Shown here: positions 40,149 through 51,949 of the stretch, one piece after another | How the letters are laid out: each line of letters opens with the position of its first letter | Numbering within the stretch: position 1 is the first letter of the stretch | From: Ceratopteris richardii | Taxonomy: Eukaryota; Streptophyta; Polypodiopsida; Polypodiales; Pteridaceae | Direction of reading: 5' to 3' | Length of the DNA: 64,000 nucleotides | Assembly: GCA_020310875.1 (NCBI GenBank) | Contig: CM035407.1 | Span: 197,850,392 to 197,914,391 of the forward strand | Program-made: the position numbers and the translations under genes | Notes under the pieces: model-generated | The model's database searches: none | The model's input: only the letters and a program-made list of their open reading frames with translations | Told to the model about the DNA's origin: nothing

Positions 40149-40998
40149 ATGCTTTATTGAGCAATCCCCAATTTTACCCAAGTACAACCTCGTTGCTGAG
40201 TTCTTTTGTATCAGTTACTTGATTCTTTTTAGTCGATTATCGTGTTTAGGATCTTGTCTGATACCACGTCGTCAGGAATACTTGAGTTAGTTTCCGCACT
40301 TGAAGTTGATCGTTCCACGTTAAGTCTTTTCCTTTAAAGTTATCGATCGTACAAAGATTATGTTGTTAGCTTGAACTTGAGTATTTAGGTAGTCTTCAAC
40401 TTGATAAATGCCTATCGTCACCCTGACTTACTTCTAGCACTATTCGTACTTAGCTTAAGCTAGGAATTGATAGAGGGAGTTGAGAATATTCCAACCTCGC
40501 TTGCTGATCCCTTGCCCTTTGGTGCTCAAGAACCCGGTTCTCAAGTTTGCAAATCACCCTTGATTTGGATTCCCTCAAGTGCTCTCAGTGGACCTGTAAA
40601 AGTCCCAAAGTTAGTTCAAGACTTCAATTCAAATGACAGACAGGTCACTTTATTGCATGTAATTCACTGACCAAATTTTCCCTTTGCCTTTATGGAAAAC
40701 AATCCCAAGGATCCTTCAGTTTTCCTACCCTGGGGTATGGTCAACTTCAAAATACCCTACCTAATAATCCCCACGAGCTTTCCAACAAGACAAGAATCAC
40801 AACAAACGGATTTCGCATGAGGAAGTTATGACAGTTCAGGGTTTTGGGTTTAAAACAGGGCTCAAACAGGCTAACAAATCCCAGGATTTTTCTCAAAACA
40901 CACTTGTAGGGACCTCACAAATCACTAATTGGTTGATAAGTATGCCAAAAATTACCCCAAAACTTGGTATTAAAAACCCTAGAAATTTGGCCGAAAAA
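40149..40998 (-). other. Leader of element A between gag and array
   Basis: Non-coding leader, alignable in blocks with the C leader (37128..38033). No gene seen. Confidence 0.6.
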
Positions 40999-41575
40999 GC
41001 CTGTCAATCGCGATCGACAGGTCTGTCAATCGCGATTGACAGAGGTGTCTGTCGGGCCTGTCGGTCGTGATCGACACGTCAGTCACGATTGACAGTGTCA
41101 ATCACGATCGACAAAGTCGGTCGTGGGTCCTGTCAATCGCGATCGATGGTGTCAATCGCGATCGATACTTTTTCCAGGACCAACGCCGTGATTTCAGTCA
41201 ATCGGAGATGTGTCCGTCGCGATGGACACGTGGCAACGCGAGAAATTCAGTCAATCATCAAAATTCAGTCGATCGCGATCGACGGTGTCAATCGCGACTG
41301 ACAGGGGTGTCGGTCGTGGTTGTCGATCACGATCGATGGTGTCAATCGCGATTGACAGGGTCAGTCGGTCGTCTCTGTCGGTTGTGATCGACAGAATCTG
41401 TCGAACGTGGTTGTTGGTCGCGATCGACGGTGTCAATCATGACTGACAGAAAAACACGGAATTTTTTAGTTTTTTCTAGTGATTTGGAATGTGCTCCTTG
41501 TGCATGTCATTGTTGTGTGCTTTGTTTTACCAAATGAGCGATTTTCTGTCGATCGCGATCGACAGAGGTTTGCGA
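40999..41575. repeat. Leader repeat array of element A (GTCRATCGCGATYGAC type)
   Basis: Units of about 18 to 30 bp around TCAATCGCGATCGACAG. Ten exact TCGCGA cores plus several TCGTGATCG and TCACGATCG variants. Two units are long perfect palindromes, 41268..41283 and CTGTCGATCGCGATCGACAG at 41546..41565. Less regular than in C. A non-repetitive interruption lies at 41424..41540. Confidence 0.92.
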
Positions 41576-41884
41576 CACAGAGACAGTTTCGAGCTTGTTC
41601 GTACCTGTGCAGCATGCTGGAGGGGATGATACAACTGTACCTGCAAGATCACTCACAAAACAGACAGAAAAACAATGCACACAATTCGCTCTCTCGCTCT
41701 CTCTCACAAGTGGAATGAAGGAAATGGAAGGGAGAAGGTGATATGATAAAAAAACTGAAATTTTTTCGCGATGATGGAGATGGAGATCGGATATAGTGAG
41801 GATGATGATGGTGATGATGATGGTGAGGTAAGAAAGAGAAAAATAAGAAAAGTAAAGAAATTACCTACAACGCCAACGTCTCAA

Positions 41885-41942
41885 TTCTACGTCTTACCAT
41901 CACACGCTCGTCCTCAGAGCTCGATCCCCGGCAACGGCGCCA
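41885..41942 (-). promoter_or_regulatory. PBS (tRNA-Asp) and candidate splice donor of element A
   Basis: PBS at 41921..41942, a 22-base tRNA-Asp match, five bases from the LTR. Donor-like TGATG|GTAAGACG with GT at 41897/41896. The stretch 41576..41884 is purine-rich, non-coding leader. Confidence 0.82.
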
Positions 41943-41947
41943 AAATC

Positions 41948-42629
41948 TGGTGTAGCTCAGTGATGAGTAGTACCTCCTTTAATGTCAATCTGGGAAGACG
42001 TGAGGATGGTATGATGACCTCGAGCAAGTAAAGGCACAAGTGCTTGAGTGCGAAGCACACTAACATGCACACACGCGCACACAAGGCAAGACAAAGAGTG
42101 AGAAGCAATGGAGTTCTTTTAGATTACTTCCAAAATGCTCATACAAGTTCAATTCAATTACAAGCTACCTAAAAAATGAGTTGTCTAGCTCTATTTATAG
42201 TTTTTTACTAGGTTTTGGCCATGTCCAGACCTAGTGTCCAGCCTAGTTAAAAATTAGTTTCTAGGCCCCATTTGAAGGCTCAAATGGAGTCTAAAAATTA
42301 TGAAAACTGGTACGTAGCTACTTCTAGTGCTCCTCAAGCTCAAGGACTCATTGGCTTGCACAAAATGGAGCTACAAAAATATGAAATGGTATTTACAATG
42401 ACTTTTAGTGATGAAAATCACTATTTTTGTAGGGATTTCCTCTAACGATTTGACATACACATCTTCGATATGTGTCCACCTCTTTGATATGTTTTAGCTT
42501 CCTGAAAAAATAATGGCCTACTTGCCCGATCTTCTTTGACTACTCTATCTGCTTGTACCTTCTCTTCGCTCTGACTCCCTTCGTTGACTTCCTTGTCTTG
42601 TGAGTCCTTCAGTTCCTTGACTACCAACA
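41948..42629 (-). repeat. 5' LTR of element A
   Basis: About 682 bp, TGTTGGTAG ... GCTACACCA in element orientation. TATA-like CTATAAATAG at 42191..42200. It aligns with the C LTR except for a unique part near its start (about 42465..42629). The right boundary is set by resumption of the E RT frame (CAT GTA TTC AAA). Confidence 0.85.
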
Positions 42630-43480
42630 ATCATGTATTCAAAGAGTTCTTGAGAAAGAGTATGGAGGTATACGTGGATGATTTATGTACTTATTCAGCT
42701 ATACGGTCATAGCATATCTCTGAACTAGAAAAGATCTTTGCCAAATGTCGACAATATAGAGTATGCCTCAATCCAGAAAAGTGTGTCTTCATGGTTTGAC
42801 AAGGAAAGATATCAGGACATATTGTCTCTAAAAATGGAATTTCAACTGATGAAGACAAAATCAAAGTAATTTTGGATTTACCGAGACCAAAGACTGCTAA
42901 AGAAGTACAAACATTTATGGGACATTGCGGATACTACGGAAGATTTATACATATGTATGCCATAATTGCTAGACCTCTTTATGCACTATTGTCTCAATTT
43001 AATTGGACTGAAGAATGTGAAAAGGCCTTTAATGAGTTAAAGATTCAATTGGGTTCAGCCCCAATCCTTCAAGTACCTAATTGGAACAAACCATTTCATA
43101 TCCACGTAGATGCTTCCAAGTTTGCCATTGGTTGTATCTTAGCTCAACCCACAGATGCAAGAAAGTTAGATCACCCTATAGCCTATGCCAGTAGACAATT
43201 GAATCAAGCAGAACGCAATTATACCACGACTGAAAGAGAAGGCCTAGGAATGGTGTATGCAGTAAAGAAGTTTCGACACTACTTATTGGCAATAAATTCA
43301 AATTCTTCATTGATCATCAAGCCCTACTGTACTTAGTCAATAAGCCTTGTAATACAGGATGACTAGTACGATGGTTTCTATTGTTGATGGAATTTGATTT
43401 TGAAGTAGTAGTCAAGAAAGGAAATACCCACATAAGAGCGGATCACCTATCAAGAATGACACACGGTGAACCACCCATAG
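42630..43480 (+). pseudogene. RT C-terminal part and RNase H of element E
   Basis: RT resumes with VFKEFLRKSMEVYVDDLC (motif C intact), then GHIVSKNGIST and the thumb region. RNase H: HIHVDASKFAIG, TTTEREGLGMVYAVKKF. In-frame stops (near 42709 and 42798), a frameshift near 43295..43340 and a TGA near 43361 break it. Confidence 0.82.
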
Positions 43481-45247
43481 GAGTATCAGATGATCTGCCA
43501 GACACGTACCTGTTTAACCTCGAAGTATGTCCCCAATGGGCAGAAAAGTTGATCCCTATACTCACACATGGACCTAAAAATGGGATCACACCAAACAGAA
43601 CTCAAGACCTATGGAAGACTAAAAATCTTCATATCACTGCTGGAAGTTTGTATCATCAAGACTCAAGTGGATTACTCATGAGATGTGTCAAAGAGGAGGA
43701 ACAAGAAATGTGGCTTCAGAAAGCACATGTAAATCAATGGAAAACTCATCTAAATGCGAATGGAACATGGCAAACACTAATAAGATTGGGCATATATTGG
43801 CCAACCATGCAGAGGGATGCGCATAACTATGTATCAGCCTGCCCAACCTGTCAAGAACGGAATCCAGAAGAGAACTCCACTCTATGCTACTCCACTATAG
43901 CACCAAGATGGAGCATGCCTCTGGTGAAGTTCTTAAAGACCCAAGAGTACCCAGAAGGAGCCACTCTAGAAAAAAAACGAGCACTTGTAGAACAAAGCAA
44001 GGACTATGCTCTTATCGGAAAACAACTTTTCAAACGAGGCAGAGATAATCATTTGTGAATGTGCATTCATGAAGATGAGTATCTTGTTGTTTTAGAGATG
44101 GCACATACAGGAGCTGCAGGAGGACATTTCTCTGCAGATAAAACAGCAAAAATGATTCTCTTTGCTGGAATGTGGTGGCCAACTCTACATCAAGATGCAG
44201 CAACATATGTGTAAAGATGTGATACGTGTCAACGAACAAAATATCCAATTAGAAGGGATGAAATGCCACTAAAACCCATGATGAGTGCCAGAGCCTTTAC
44301 TAAATGGGGAATAGACTTCATAGAACCTATTAGCCCCCCAAGTAAAGGATCCCACGTAGAGTATATAATTGTAGCCACAGACTATCTGACCAAATGGGTT
44401 GAAGCCAAAGCAACCAAGAAAAATGATGCAAGAACTACTGCCAAGTTTCTCTTCGAGAATGTTTTCACTAGATTTGGACTACGATAGAAATTGTGAGTGA
44501 TAGAGGTACGCATTTTGTGAATGAAGTGATAGAAGCCTTACTGAATGAATTTTTGGTAATTCATAAGAAATCAGCCCCTTATCACCCACAAGCCAATGGA
44601 CAAGCCGAAAGTTCCAATAAAATCTTATGCACAGTTCTCACAAAAATTATGAACATTGGTAGATCTGATTGGGACAAACAATTACATCATGCTTTATGGG
44701 CATTTTGAGTAGCCTACAAAACAGCCATAGGAACTACTCCTTTTAACTTAGTGTATGGACAGAATGCTATTTTACCAATTGATTTCTTAATACCCACTCT
44801 CAGAGTAGCAACAACTTATGGGTGGACAGGACATGAACTCTCAGCTCAATTGGATCAAATAGAGAAGCTTCATGAAACTAGGTTACAAGCAGTAGCAGGG
44901 ATTTATGCTGCAAAAAGGCGACAAAAGGCATATTTTGATGCTCATATTAAAGATAAAAATTTGAAGGAAGGAGATTTAGTTTTGGTATATACTCTGAAAC
45001 AACACGCTAAGAAGTTGCAGAAGAGAGGATATGGCCCGTTGATCATCAATCGTATATCCACGAGTGGAGCCAATAGCTTAGCAACTCTAGATGGAGAAGT
45101 ATTACCAAACTATATCAGTGGGTGTCGAGTGAAAAAATATCTAGAACCATTGACTGAAGAAACAATGTCACGATTAATCAAGGGCAAGAATAGATGCATT
45201 GAGGAGGAAAGAATACGAGAAGAAGCGAGACAAGAAGCACTAGAATG
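43381..45247 (+). pseudogene. Tether, double H2C2, integrase and GPY/F-like module of element E
   Basis: First H2C2 at about 43716..43855 (AHVNQWKTH, CPTC) and second at about 44100..44235 (HTGAAGGH, CDTC), both H-X6-H and C-X2-C. Integrase core: VATDYLTKWVE, VSDRGTHFVNEV, QANGQAESS. Then KRGYGPLIINRIST and YISGCRVKKY. Stops near 44056, 44214, 44487 and 44706, and a frame change at about 44490, inactivate it. Confidence 0.82.
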
Positions 45248-46589
45248 AATCAAGAAACGAAAAGAGTGGATGAGAGAGAGAGATGAGAGATATCGACTAG
45301 GAGAAGAACTCATACCAATGGCTAATTTTAGAGCCACTGAAGACCTAGGTCAACAGAGGACACAACCATATTTGAATGTGGGAGCAGGAAAAAAGGAATA
45401 CCACTTAGTGGATGCTCTCATTGACATAGGAGCCGCCATAAGTTGTATCAAACTTTCATTGACTCAAAAACTTAAGGAGGAATTACGTCCATCAAAGGCA
45501 CAATTGATAGGGATAGGGGGAACAATTACTCAATGTAGGGGTGAAGTAACCTTACCTCTACATATTGGAAACAATACTATGGAACAGAAGTTCTTAGTAT
45601 GTCGGGATCAGGACTTACTCGAAGACTTAGTGCTAGGTCAAGATTGGATATACGAATATGAAGTGACTATCCAATTGGCCTTAGGATACATCTCAACCAA
45701 GATAGGACATCGTGAAGTATTTAGCATGCTAGACAAACGACCAATCAAAGCCGAAAGTATAGAGCCAAAAACTCACTCAAATGAACACAATGATGCATGT
45801 ATGTTCACTAGCACTATGGATACCCCTTCAGCTAGTACTTCATGTGAGGACTCATCGAATTCTGCTTGCACACCATCTTCTAATCTAGCAAGTCACAAGA
45901 GTGTCATTCTATCTGAAAACAGCCTTAGCGAAGAACCGTGCACAAGAGAGACTAGTTCTCCGAATAATCCCAAGTCTGCACCTATTAGAATATACCCCAT
46001 TCCTTACACTCGACAAGCTTGGATAAGGAAGGACCAAATGGATGCATATCTTCAACAGAAGAACTACTTGCTACAGCAGAGGAACCCACAGAACCAATAT
46101 GAAAATCGCTCTAGATATTCAGTTCCACAAAGAATTGCTAAAGTATGGATTCCGAAGAAGGTGATAGCCGCCCAGTCGGATCGCACACAAATATGGATTC
46201 CCAAGTCATGTACTCAAAGGACAATCATTAAAAAGGACGAACCAATGAACAAGGAAAATCAGTATGATCTAAAGGCAAAGCGACAGAAGCTAAACTGCTA
46301 TAGGATAGAGCTGGAGTCTACATACAAGTCACATGTCATTCCAAGATTCAAAAGGCAGACAAAGCAGAAGCAACAAATGAGAAGCATCACATTCACCAAG
46401 AAGGTTGGGAACACGATTTCTCCCAACACAATAAAGCAGATTTGGATGCCGAAAGACAAAGCAAGCTGTATACATCTACCGAATAATTCGAGTTGCATGC
46501 ATTTGGAGTTACCAGAATCCAAAGTATGCATGATAGGGCCACATTACAAGGCCAAGCATTCGGCACGCTATTCTTCTTATTCAGGATAG
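45248..46589 (+). CDS. Second protease (PR2) and W-I-P-K tail of element E
   Basis: A 439-codon open stretch. PR2: ALIDIGAAISC, where A and C have DSGA, so the conserved Ser after the catalytic Asp is replaced by Ile; then IGIGGTITQCRGEV and LVLGQDWIYEYE. The tail has QAWIRKD, KVWIPKK, QIWIPKS and QIWMPKD. Conservation of both domain and motifs in this diverged copy shows that they belong to the ancestral element. Confidence 0.83.
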
Positions 46590-46679
46590 TGAAGCACATT
46601 TTCCTCTTGGGAAATAGGAGAGCACTTGTACATAACCTAAAGAAAATTATATATAACAAAAAATAACCGCTTCGGCTAT

Positions 46680-46708
46680 GAACTAACTTTTCTATTCTTC
46701 TTTCAGAC
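46680..46708 (+). promoter_or_regulatory. Candidate 3' splice acceptor before E ORF2
   Basis: AACTAACTTTTCTATTCTTC followed by TTTCAG (AG at 46705..46706) has branch-like CTAAC, a pyrimidine tract and AG. ORF2 ATG is 174 bases downstream. The region 46590..46879 has no other feature. Confidence 0.5.
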
Positions 46709-46879
46709 AAAAACATAAAAATATCTAAAATTATGAAAAATCCCAGGTATTACCTTTCTCACACCCACGGGGAAGGGACGACACCATTCACTCGGAGCAA
46801 TGTCAATCTTATGACAGACAAATAAAGGAGGATTTTTTATACTATATGGCCACTAATTCATACTATTTATGGAGTGCAG

Positions 46880-49800
46880 ATGGCATCCACTAATTCCGAA
46901 GCGACTCAAGAGGAAGAGGTCCAGCTTCTTCCACTAGAATCTATAACAAAAACAGAGGCCATTGGTTTCTGGATGACCAACCAGTGTCGGACCTCATTTT
47001 TATGGCTACCATCAAGATTATGGACAGGGATCACTACTTCCCTATTATGTCGCAAGACTTCAAGAACTATAATACAAGGATTACCTCGCATGGTGGATGT
47101 CTGGACACAAGCAGGAATAGAGGCATTTCTAAAATTGCCTATTTATTTGCCAGATTTTCAAAGATGCACACAAGTGATGAACACACTTCAGCCTGCAGCT
47201 AATAGGATATCAGTTCCTAAGGCACGAGTATTGGACAAAGTGGGTACATGGAAAACAATTCAATTCACTCATGAATTTATCAACAAAGCTTTTGGATGGA
47301 ATCAAGAAGGGCTCACTAATGTCAAGGAGGAATGTCATGATCCAAAAAAGAGATCCTTTTTGGATATCAACAGAATGGATATTGAAGATGTTGTCCGCTT
47401 AGTGCATCAGCACTTTTGTTTTCCTAGTATGCATAGATACACAGCACCTCAAAAGATTGTCGTACAACTATTATCACATGTTATGAGGCAAGTCGGCAAT
47501 AAAGTAAACATGATGCATTATGTTCAAGACCGATTGTTTGAAGCCAAGAAGAAGTGGGGTCAGAAAAAGTTTCTCAATGGCAGTTCAGCTTTGACCTTAT
47601 TCATCTATGAGGCACTTGATATGAAAAACTGCCTGCGTGAGATGCCAACCTTAGAGGGGTTAGCCCAATATGCCAAGTTCTCTATGGTTCCCAAGAAAAA
47701 GAAAGTAGCTATCGTTGTTGAAGAAGTAGGAACCAGTTCACAGAAACCCATGAGGGGTACAAAGCGCCTCAGAGAGGAAGAAGCCCAGGCTACACCTCAA
47801 TCAAAGAGGACACATACTTTGCCGAAGAATCCTGTAGCCCAAATACCAATCACCAAGAGAGACCTCTCCGCAGCCCTAGAAGAGACACATCAGTACATGC
47901 AAGGGCAAGTGAATCTAAATGTTCAAGGTCATCACTACAGACAAGCAAGTCAAGAAAAGCAACAACAGAGTAAAGAAAAGACCCCAGAACAAGCCGCCAG
48001 ATACAAAGCACTGGGCTTAGAAGATTCAAGCTCCAATGAAGAATCTAGTCCTGAAAAAGATACTTTGGACACCGACATAAGGACAGAAACTAATGAGGAA
48101 GAATGGACAGAGATTAATCACGTCGACGTCACGCCAGACAACCAACAGGGACAAACCAAGAGCCAAGAACCCAAGGAACCAGATCATGTCATTCAATTGA
48201 ATGATACAACAAAGATTACTATCAAAGAGGCTACCACATCGAATAAAGAAGTAATGCAACCTATCAAGGAAGAAATGCAAACTCCAGTAAACAAAGAGTC
48301 AGACCTGCACAAAAATGAAGAGCAAATTGTAATTGAAGTACCGGAGGACACTTCTCAAGGTAAAATCAACCACATGGAGGCTGAGCCAAGGACACAACTC
48401 CACATTAGGTAGCCCCATGACACTACATTACACGTAGCACAAGGAAAAGATGGGACAACAGGAGCAGAACCGAGTATTCCTAAAACATGGTTAAATGTGG
48501 ATGTCACACAATTAAAGCATGTGGTCAAGCAGATGATACAAACAGCCATGGATACATAGCAACAGATGATGGATACAGATGCAGACTACGGCAAAGCCAT
48601 GAGGGAAAAGAATCAGTTCCAAATCATGAGTGAACAACTATCTGCACAATTAATCCAGGCACAAAAAGATATTGCTTTCAAAGAAACGGAGTTACTTGAG
48701 GTAAAAACACAATGTGACACATTGATGACCCAACATCATCAACTCCAGGAACAATTAATGGACTTACAAAGATTACATGAAGCCAGCGAGGCCGACAAAG
48801 AGCGCATAAAAGCTAGAAGTCATCTACTTGAAACACAACTGAAGGTATACATGGAGGAGAATGACACTTTACGAAATAGAAATAAAGAACTAATGAAGTC
48901 ATTGCTATATGATCAACCCATCGAAAAACAAGAGACAACGGATCTTGATCAAGGAGAAATAAAAGCTCAAATCGAGAAATATACAGATTTGCTGAAACAA
49001 GAGCAAGAATTGAGAGAAGAATGGGAACGTAAGTACATTGAAGAAACAAATGAGCTAAAAAAGCAGTTGAATACAGCCCATGGAAAACTTGCAGCAAGCT
49101 ACAGTGAAAATATGGATCACGTAGCAGAAATTGGCAATGAATTGCTAGCAGCCAAAGAAGCACTCAGAGCAGCCATGCAAGAAAATAAAGAAAAGACTAA
49201 ACGTATAGCACAATTAGAGATTCAGATAAAGCAGAAAGCACCAGTCAGGACACCAGTAGAGCCAACAAAAGAGAATCCTACTGACAAGGTAGAGGTACGT
49301 CCTCTATCTCCCCCGATTTATAATTCTCCAATACACGAGCAGATGGCGGACATACATGATGATCATCCAATGCCATACACTGCAGAAATAGGTCAGAAGG
49401 AACGGGCAGTATTGGTGTCCCGGTTGACAGAAAATTTATGAAAATGAAGTCATCAACGTCATGAAGGAAGCAAAGATCAAGGGTAAAGACTTGGACATGA
49501 TTATGAAGCCTTTCAACATTCCCTACGGACTGATGAAAGAGAAAACAAGACAATATATAAAGAAGATTACACAGAAAAATCCAGACGAGCAGCTAAACTT
49601 CAAACATGACACATTCACTTACACTCAAGAAGAATTTGAAGCTGCACAACCTGTTTGGAGAAGGAAATTTTTGGAGAAAAATCCTACACTACGGGTGCAT
49701 TGGCAAGCAGCACCATATTTACTAGAGGTAAACCCTTCTTTTTGCCCAACGCCACGTCGCAGAGAAGCATGCGAATTTTTGGATATGCAAAAGACCGGTG

Positions 49801-50357
49801 TAATCAATAAACAGTGGCTGAACTACCCGCTACTTCCAAGTCCACCACATAATTATTTACCTACAGAAGATTACATGGTAAAGACAATAGAATTTTGGCT
49901 GCAGACATATGCTACCGTACCAGATTTAACTATCAAGTTGACAAATAAAATACTCAGTATGATACTTACAGTATTGAAGGTCTTCAAGCATGCGGCATAT
50001 ACATTTATGAACTTTATTGGAATTAACCAGGGAACAGATATCCTTATTTTTTATCTGTCCGTCATGCCTAGCCGACCTACAATAATGGCTTATTACTCCA
50101 AACTCATGTTTTTGCCAAGTACCTATATGCAAACTTTCGAAGAAGCATTTTTTACAGGGTTTTTTGAAATAGATTCAGAAATCTTTTTGAAGATGTCACC
50201 TAACCTAAATGCAAGATTAGTGGCATATGAACTTAGTTTTTTTGCTGATCATAGACAACCACCTAACGATGGAGTAAAAGCTGAACAGTGGAAACAACTA
50301 ATGATATGTGAAGCCAATCTGCTTAATGAAACAGAGCAAAAAGTATATAGAACATAG
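46880..50357 (+). pseudogene. ORF2 of element E, broken
   Basis: ATG 46880 (MASTNSEATQEEE) is preferred over the upstream GTG by comparison with A and C. The frame runs to TAG 48410..48412, continues past a second TAG (48557..48559) to 49441, then shifts and continues to 50357. N-terminal domain: LPDFQRCTQVMN, HQHFCFPS, GSSALTLFIYEAL. Acidic middle. A long coiled coil (48600..49240: LSAQLIQAQKDIAFKETELL and following). C-terminal domain: QPVWRRKFLEKNP, NPSFCPTPRRRE, QWLNYPLLP, TFEEAFFTGFFE. The coiled coil passes straight into the C-terminal domain here, supporting one ORF2 rather than two genes. Confidence 0.83.
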
Positions 50358-51062
50358 TCCCGTCGATTGTCAAAGCCTGTCAGGGACGACAAAGTTCAGG
50401 AGGGGGGCAGTGTTCAGGGAGAATCAAGCAAAAAGAAGAAAAGAAGAAGACAACGAAAGAAGCTTCACTAAAAATGTAATATTTGAAGACATATCTCTGC
50501 AAGAAGCCCCGCAAGGGCGCAACACCCATCTCTGCACAGAGCCCCGCAGGGGCACGTATCAAGGAAAACGCATGTAGGTGGAAGGAGGAACCAGGGCTAG
50601 GAAAGTATCCATGAAGAAGTGCAAGAATATATCCAGCGGTTCCGAAACCACAAGAGGGTGCTTCAACCTCTTGATCTTTGGAAGGTCGAGATCGAAGGCT
50701 GAAGGATCACATCCTCATACCTTCCATTGGTGGCGTGCGTGGCAACCAGACTTATTAGGAAAGACGAATGCATCAGGCCTAGAGGATGTAAATCAAGAAT
50801 TAAGAAGAGGCCATCAAAACCAAACACCTGTTTAACCAATAGGTAGAACTGACCAAGGGTTGCGGGCGATGAAAAGAAAAGAACAGGCAGCACAAATGCA
50901 TCAGGCCGAGAGGATGTAAAAGATAAAATCAAGAACAGGGCCATTAAAACATAACCCCAGTCCAACCAGTAGGCAGAACTGACCAAAGGATGTGTGCGGA
51001 CAACAAGGGAAAGACAAGAAGTAAAGCCTATCAAGGGACGATAGAGACAAAGAGGGGGAGAG
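50358..51062 (+). other. E 3' region with two PPT-like sites and a tandem repeat
   Basis: The first tract AGGAGGGGGGCAG|TGTTC is at 50398..50410. The second, AAAGAGGGGGAGAG|TGTTG, ends at 51062 and better matches B and C. Each follows a similar sequence (CCTGTCAGGGACGAC at 50376; CCTATCAAGGGACGATAG at 51027). Between them is an imperfect direct repeat of about 130 bp (50770..50862 and 50900..50990, starting atgcatcaggcc). No gene seen. Confidence 0.6.
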
Positions 51063-51949
51063 TGTTGCAGAGCAAAAGAGAGCACAAGGCAGAGAAAAAG
51101 ACGGGCCCCAAAATTTTTTTTTCCGATTTGGACACCCAATTTTGTATTATAACCATTCTTGTAATATATTTTCCGATGTAAATGCACTATAGGAGTCCTC
51201 TAGATGCATCCCCACAGAAGATTAGAAGCTTACCCATGTAAATCAGTAGGAAATTAGTCTTTTAGTGAATAAAGTGCCGGTCTCTTGTGTGAAAAGACCA
51301 TTTTTAGGGCACAAGTATATAAGTCAATTTGTGACTCTTTGTAAAGACTTTTGTCCATTGTGAGAATCAAGAGCACAAAAATTCGAATTTGTGTCTTCTC
51401 CTCTCTGTATCTTCTTCTTTGTGAGCTTGTATGCTTGTGTATTGCTTGGAAAGAGTGTAGGGAAGTGTTGTCTATCCATGAAAGTGTTTGTTTACTGATG
51501 TTAAGGTGTGTGCGAAGTGTAGGAAGTGCTGAAGTGTAGGAAGGTCTTTCCCACGACTCAGTATTTTGCTCATAACTTGAAGTAGAAGCGTTAGAATTGA
51601 GTGAAAATACCATCATTGGATGCGTCTTCTCAAGAGCTTCGAAACGCATATGCTATTTGCTATATTTGGAGTTTGGAGCTGAGAGAAAAGCTCAATTTAC
51701 TGTTGGCTGCTGTTCCAAGTATCGTGACACCATGACTGACAGTTGAAGCTTGTTTGGATTAGTCTTTGCATTGTTTACACTCTTTGAGTAACTCATTTGC
51801 ATTGATTGTCATTTGAATGCATGTCTTCATACACTCGGCTAGGTTTCGATACTCATCGGATTGATAATTAAAGCGTGAATCCCCACTATATGAACTTGAG
51901 GGGGATTGAGGTATAGTCTCTTTCTCCACAAGTCCCTAAGTTGGTTCTT
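51063..51949 (+). repeat. 3' LTR of element E, right end undefined
   Basis: Begins TGTTGCAGAG after the second PPT. AATAAA at 51268..51273 and TATATAAG at 51316..51323. Because the 5' LTR is outside the window and F begins nearby, the end of the LTR cannot be placed; the part after about 51750 may be unrelated sequence. No gene seen. Confidence 0.5.

Larger units (their letters stand above)
1..42629 (-). mobile_element. Element A: Ty3/gypsy LTR retrotransposon, interrupted by B and C, 3' end beyond left edge
   Basis: Element A is read right to left: 5' LTR 41948..42629, PBS 41921..41942, leader, gag start at 40148, then gag continues at 39839/23301 and 21664/8600 after removal of two inserted elements, followed by PR1, RT, RNase H, integrase, PR2, W-motif tail and ORF2, which runs off position 1. 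Its own sequence in the window is about 13.0 kb. It lies inside the RT gene of element E: the E reading frame resumes directly after 42629. The 3' LTR and target duplication are outside the window. The tRNA-Asp PBS and absence of a chromodomain suggest a non-chromovirus lineage; exact placement was not possible. Confidence 0.92.
42630..51949 (+). mobile_element. Element E: older relative of A/B/C, 5' part beyond the left side of A
   Basis: Begins mid-RT at the A insertion point and continues with RNase H, double H2C2, integrase, GPY/F-like module, PR2, W-I-P-K tail, ORF2, PPT and a 3' LTR whose end is not defined. The first half of its pol must lie beyond A's far end, outside the window. Its proteins are clearly related to, but more diverged than, those of A, B and C. 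Many stops show that it is old. Confidence 0.85.
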
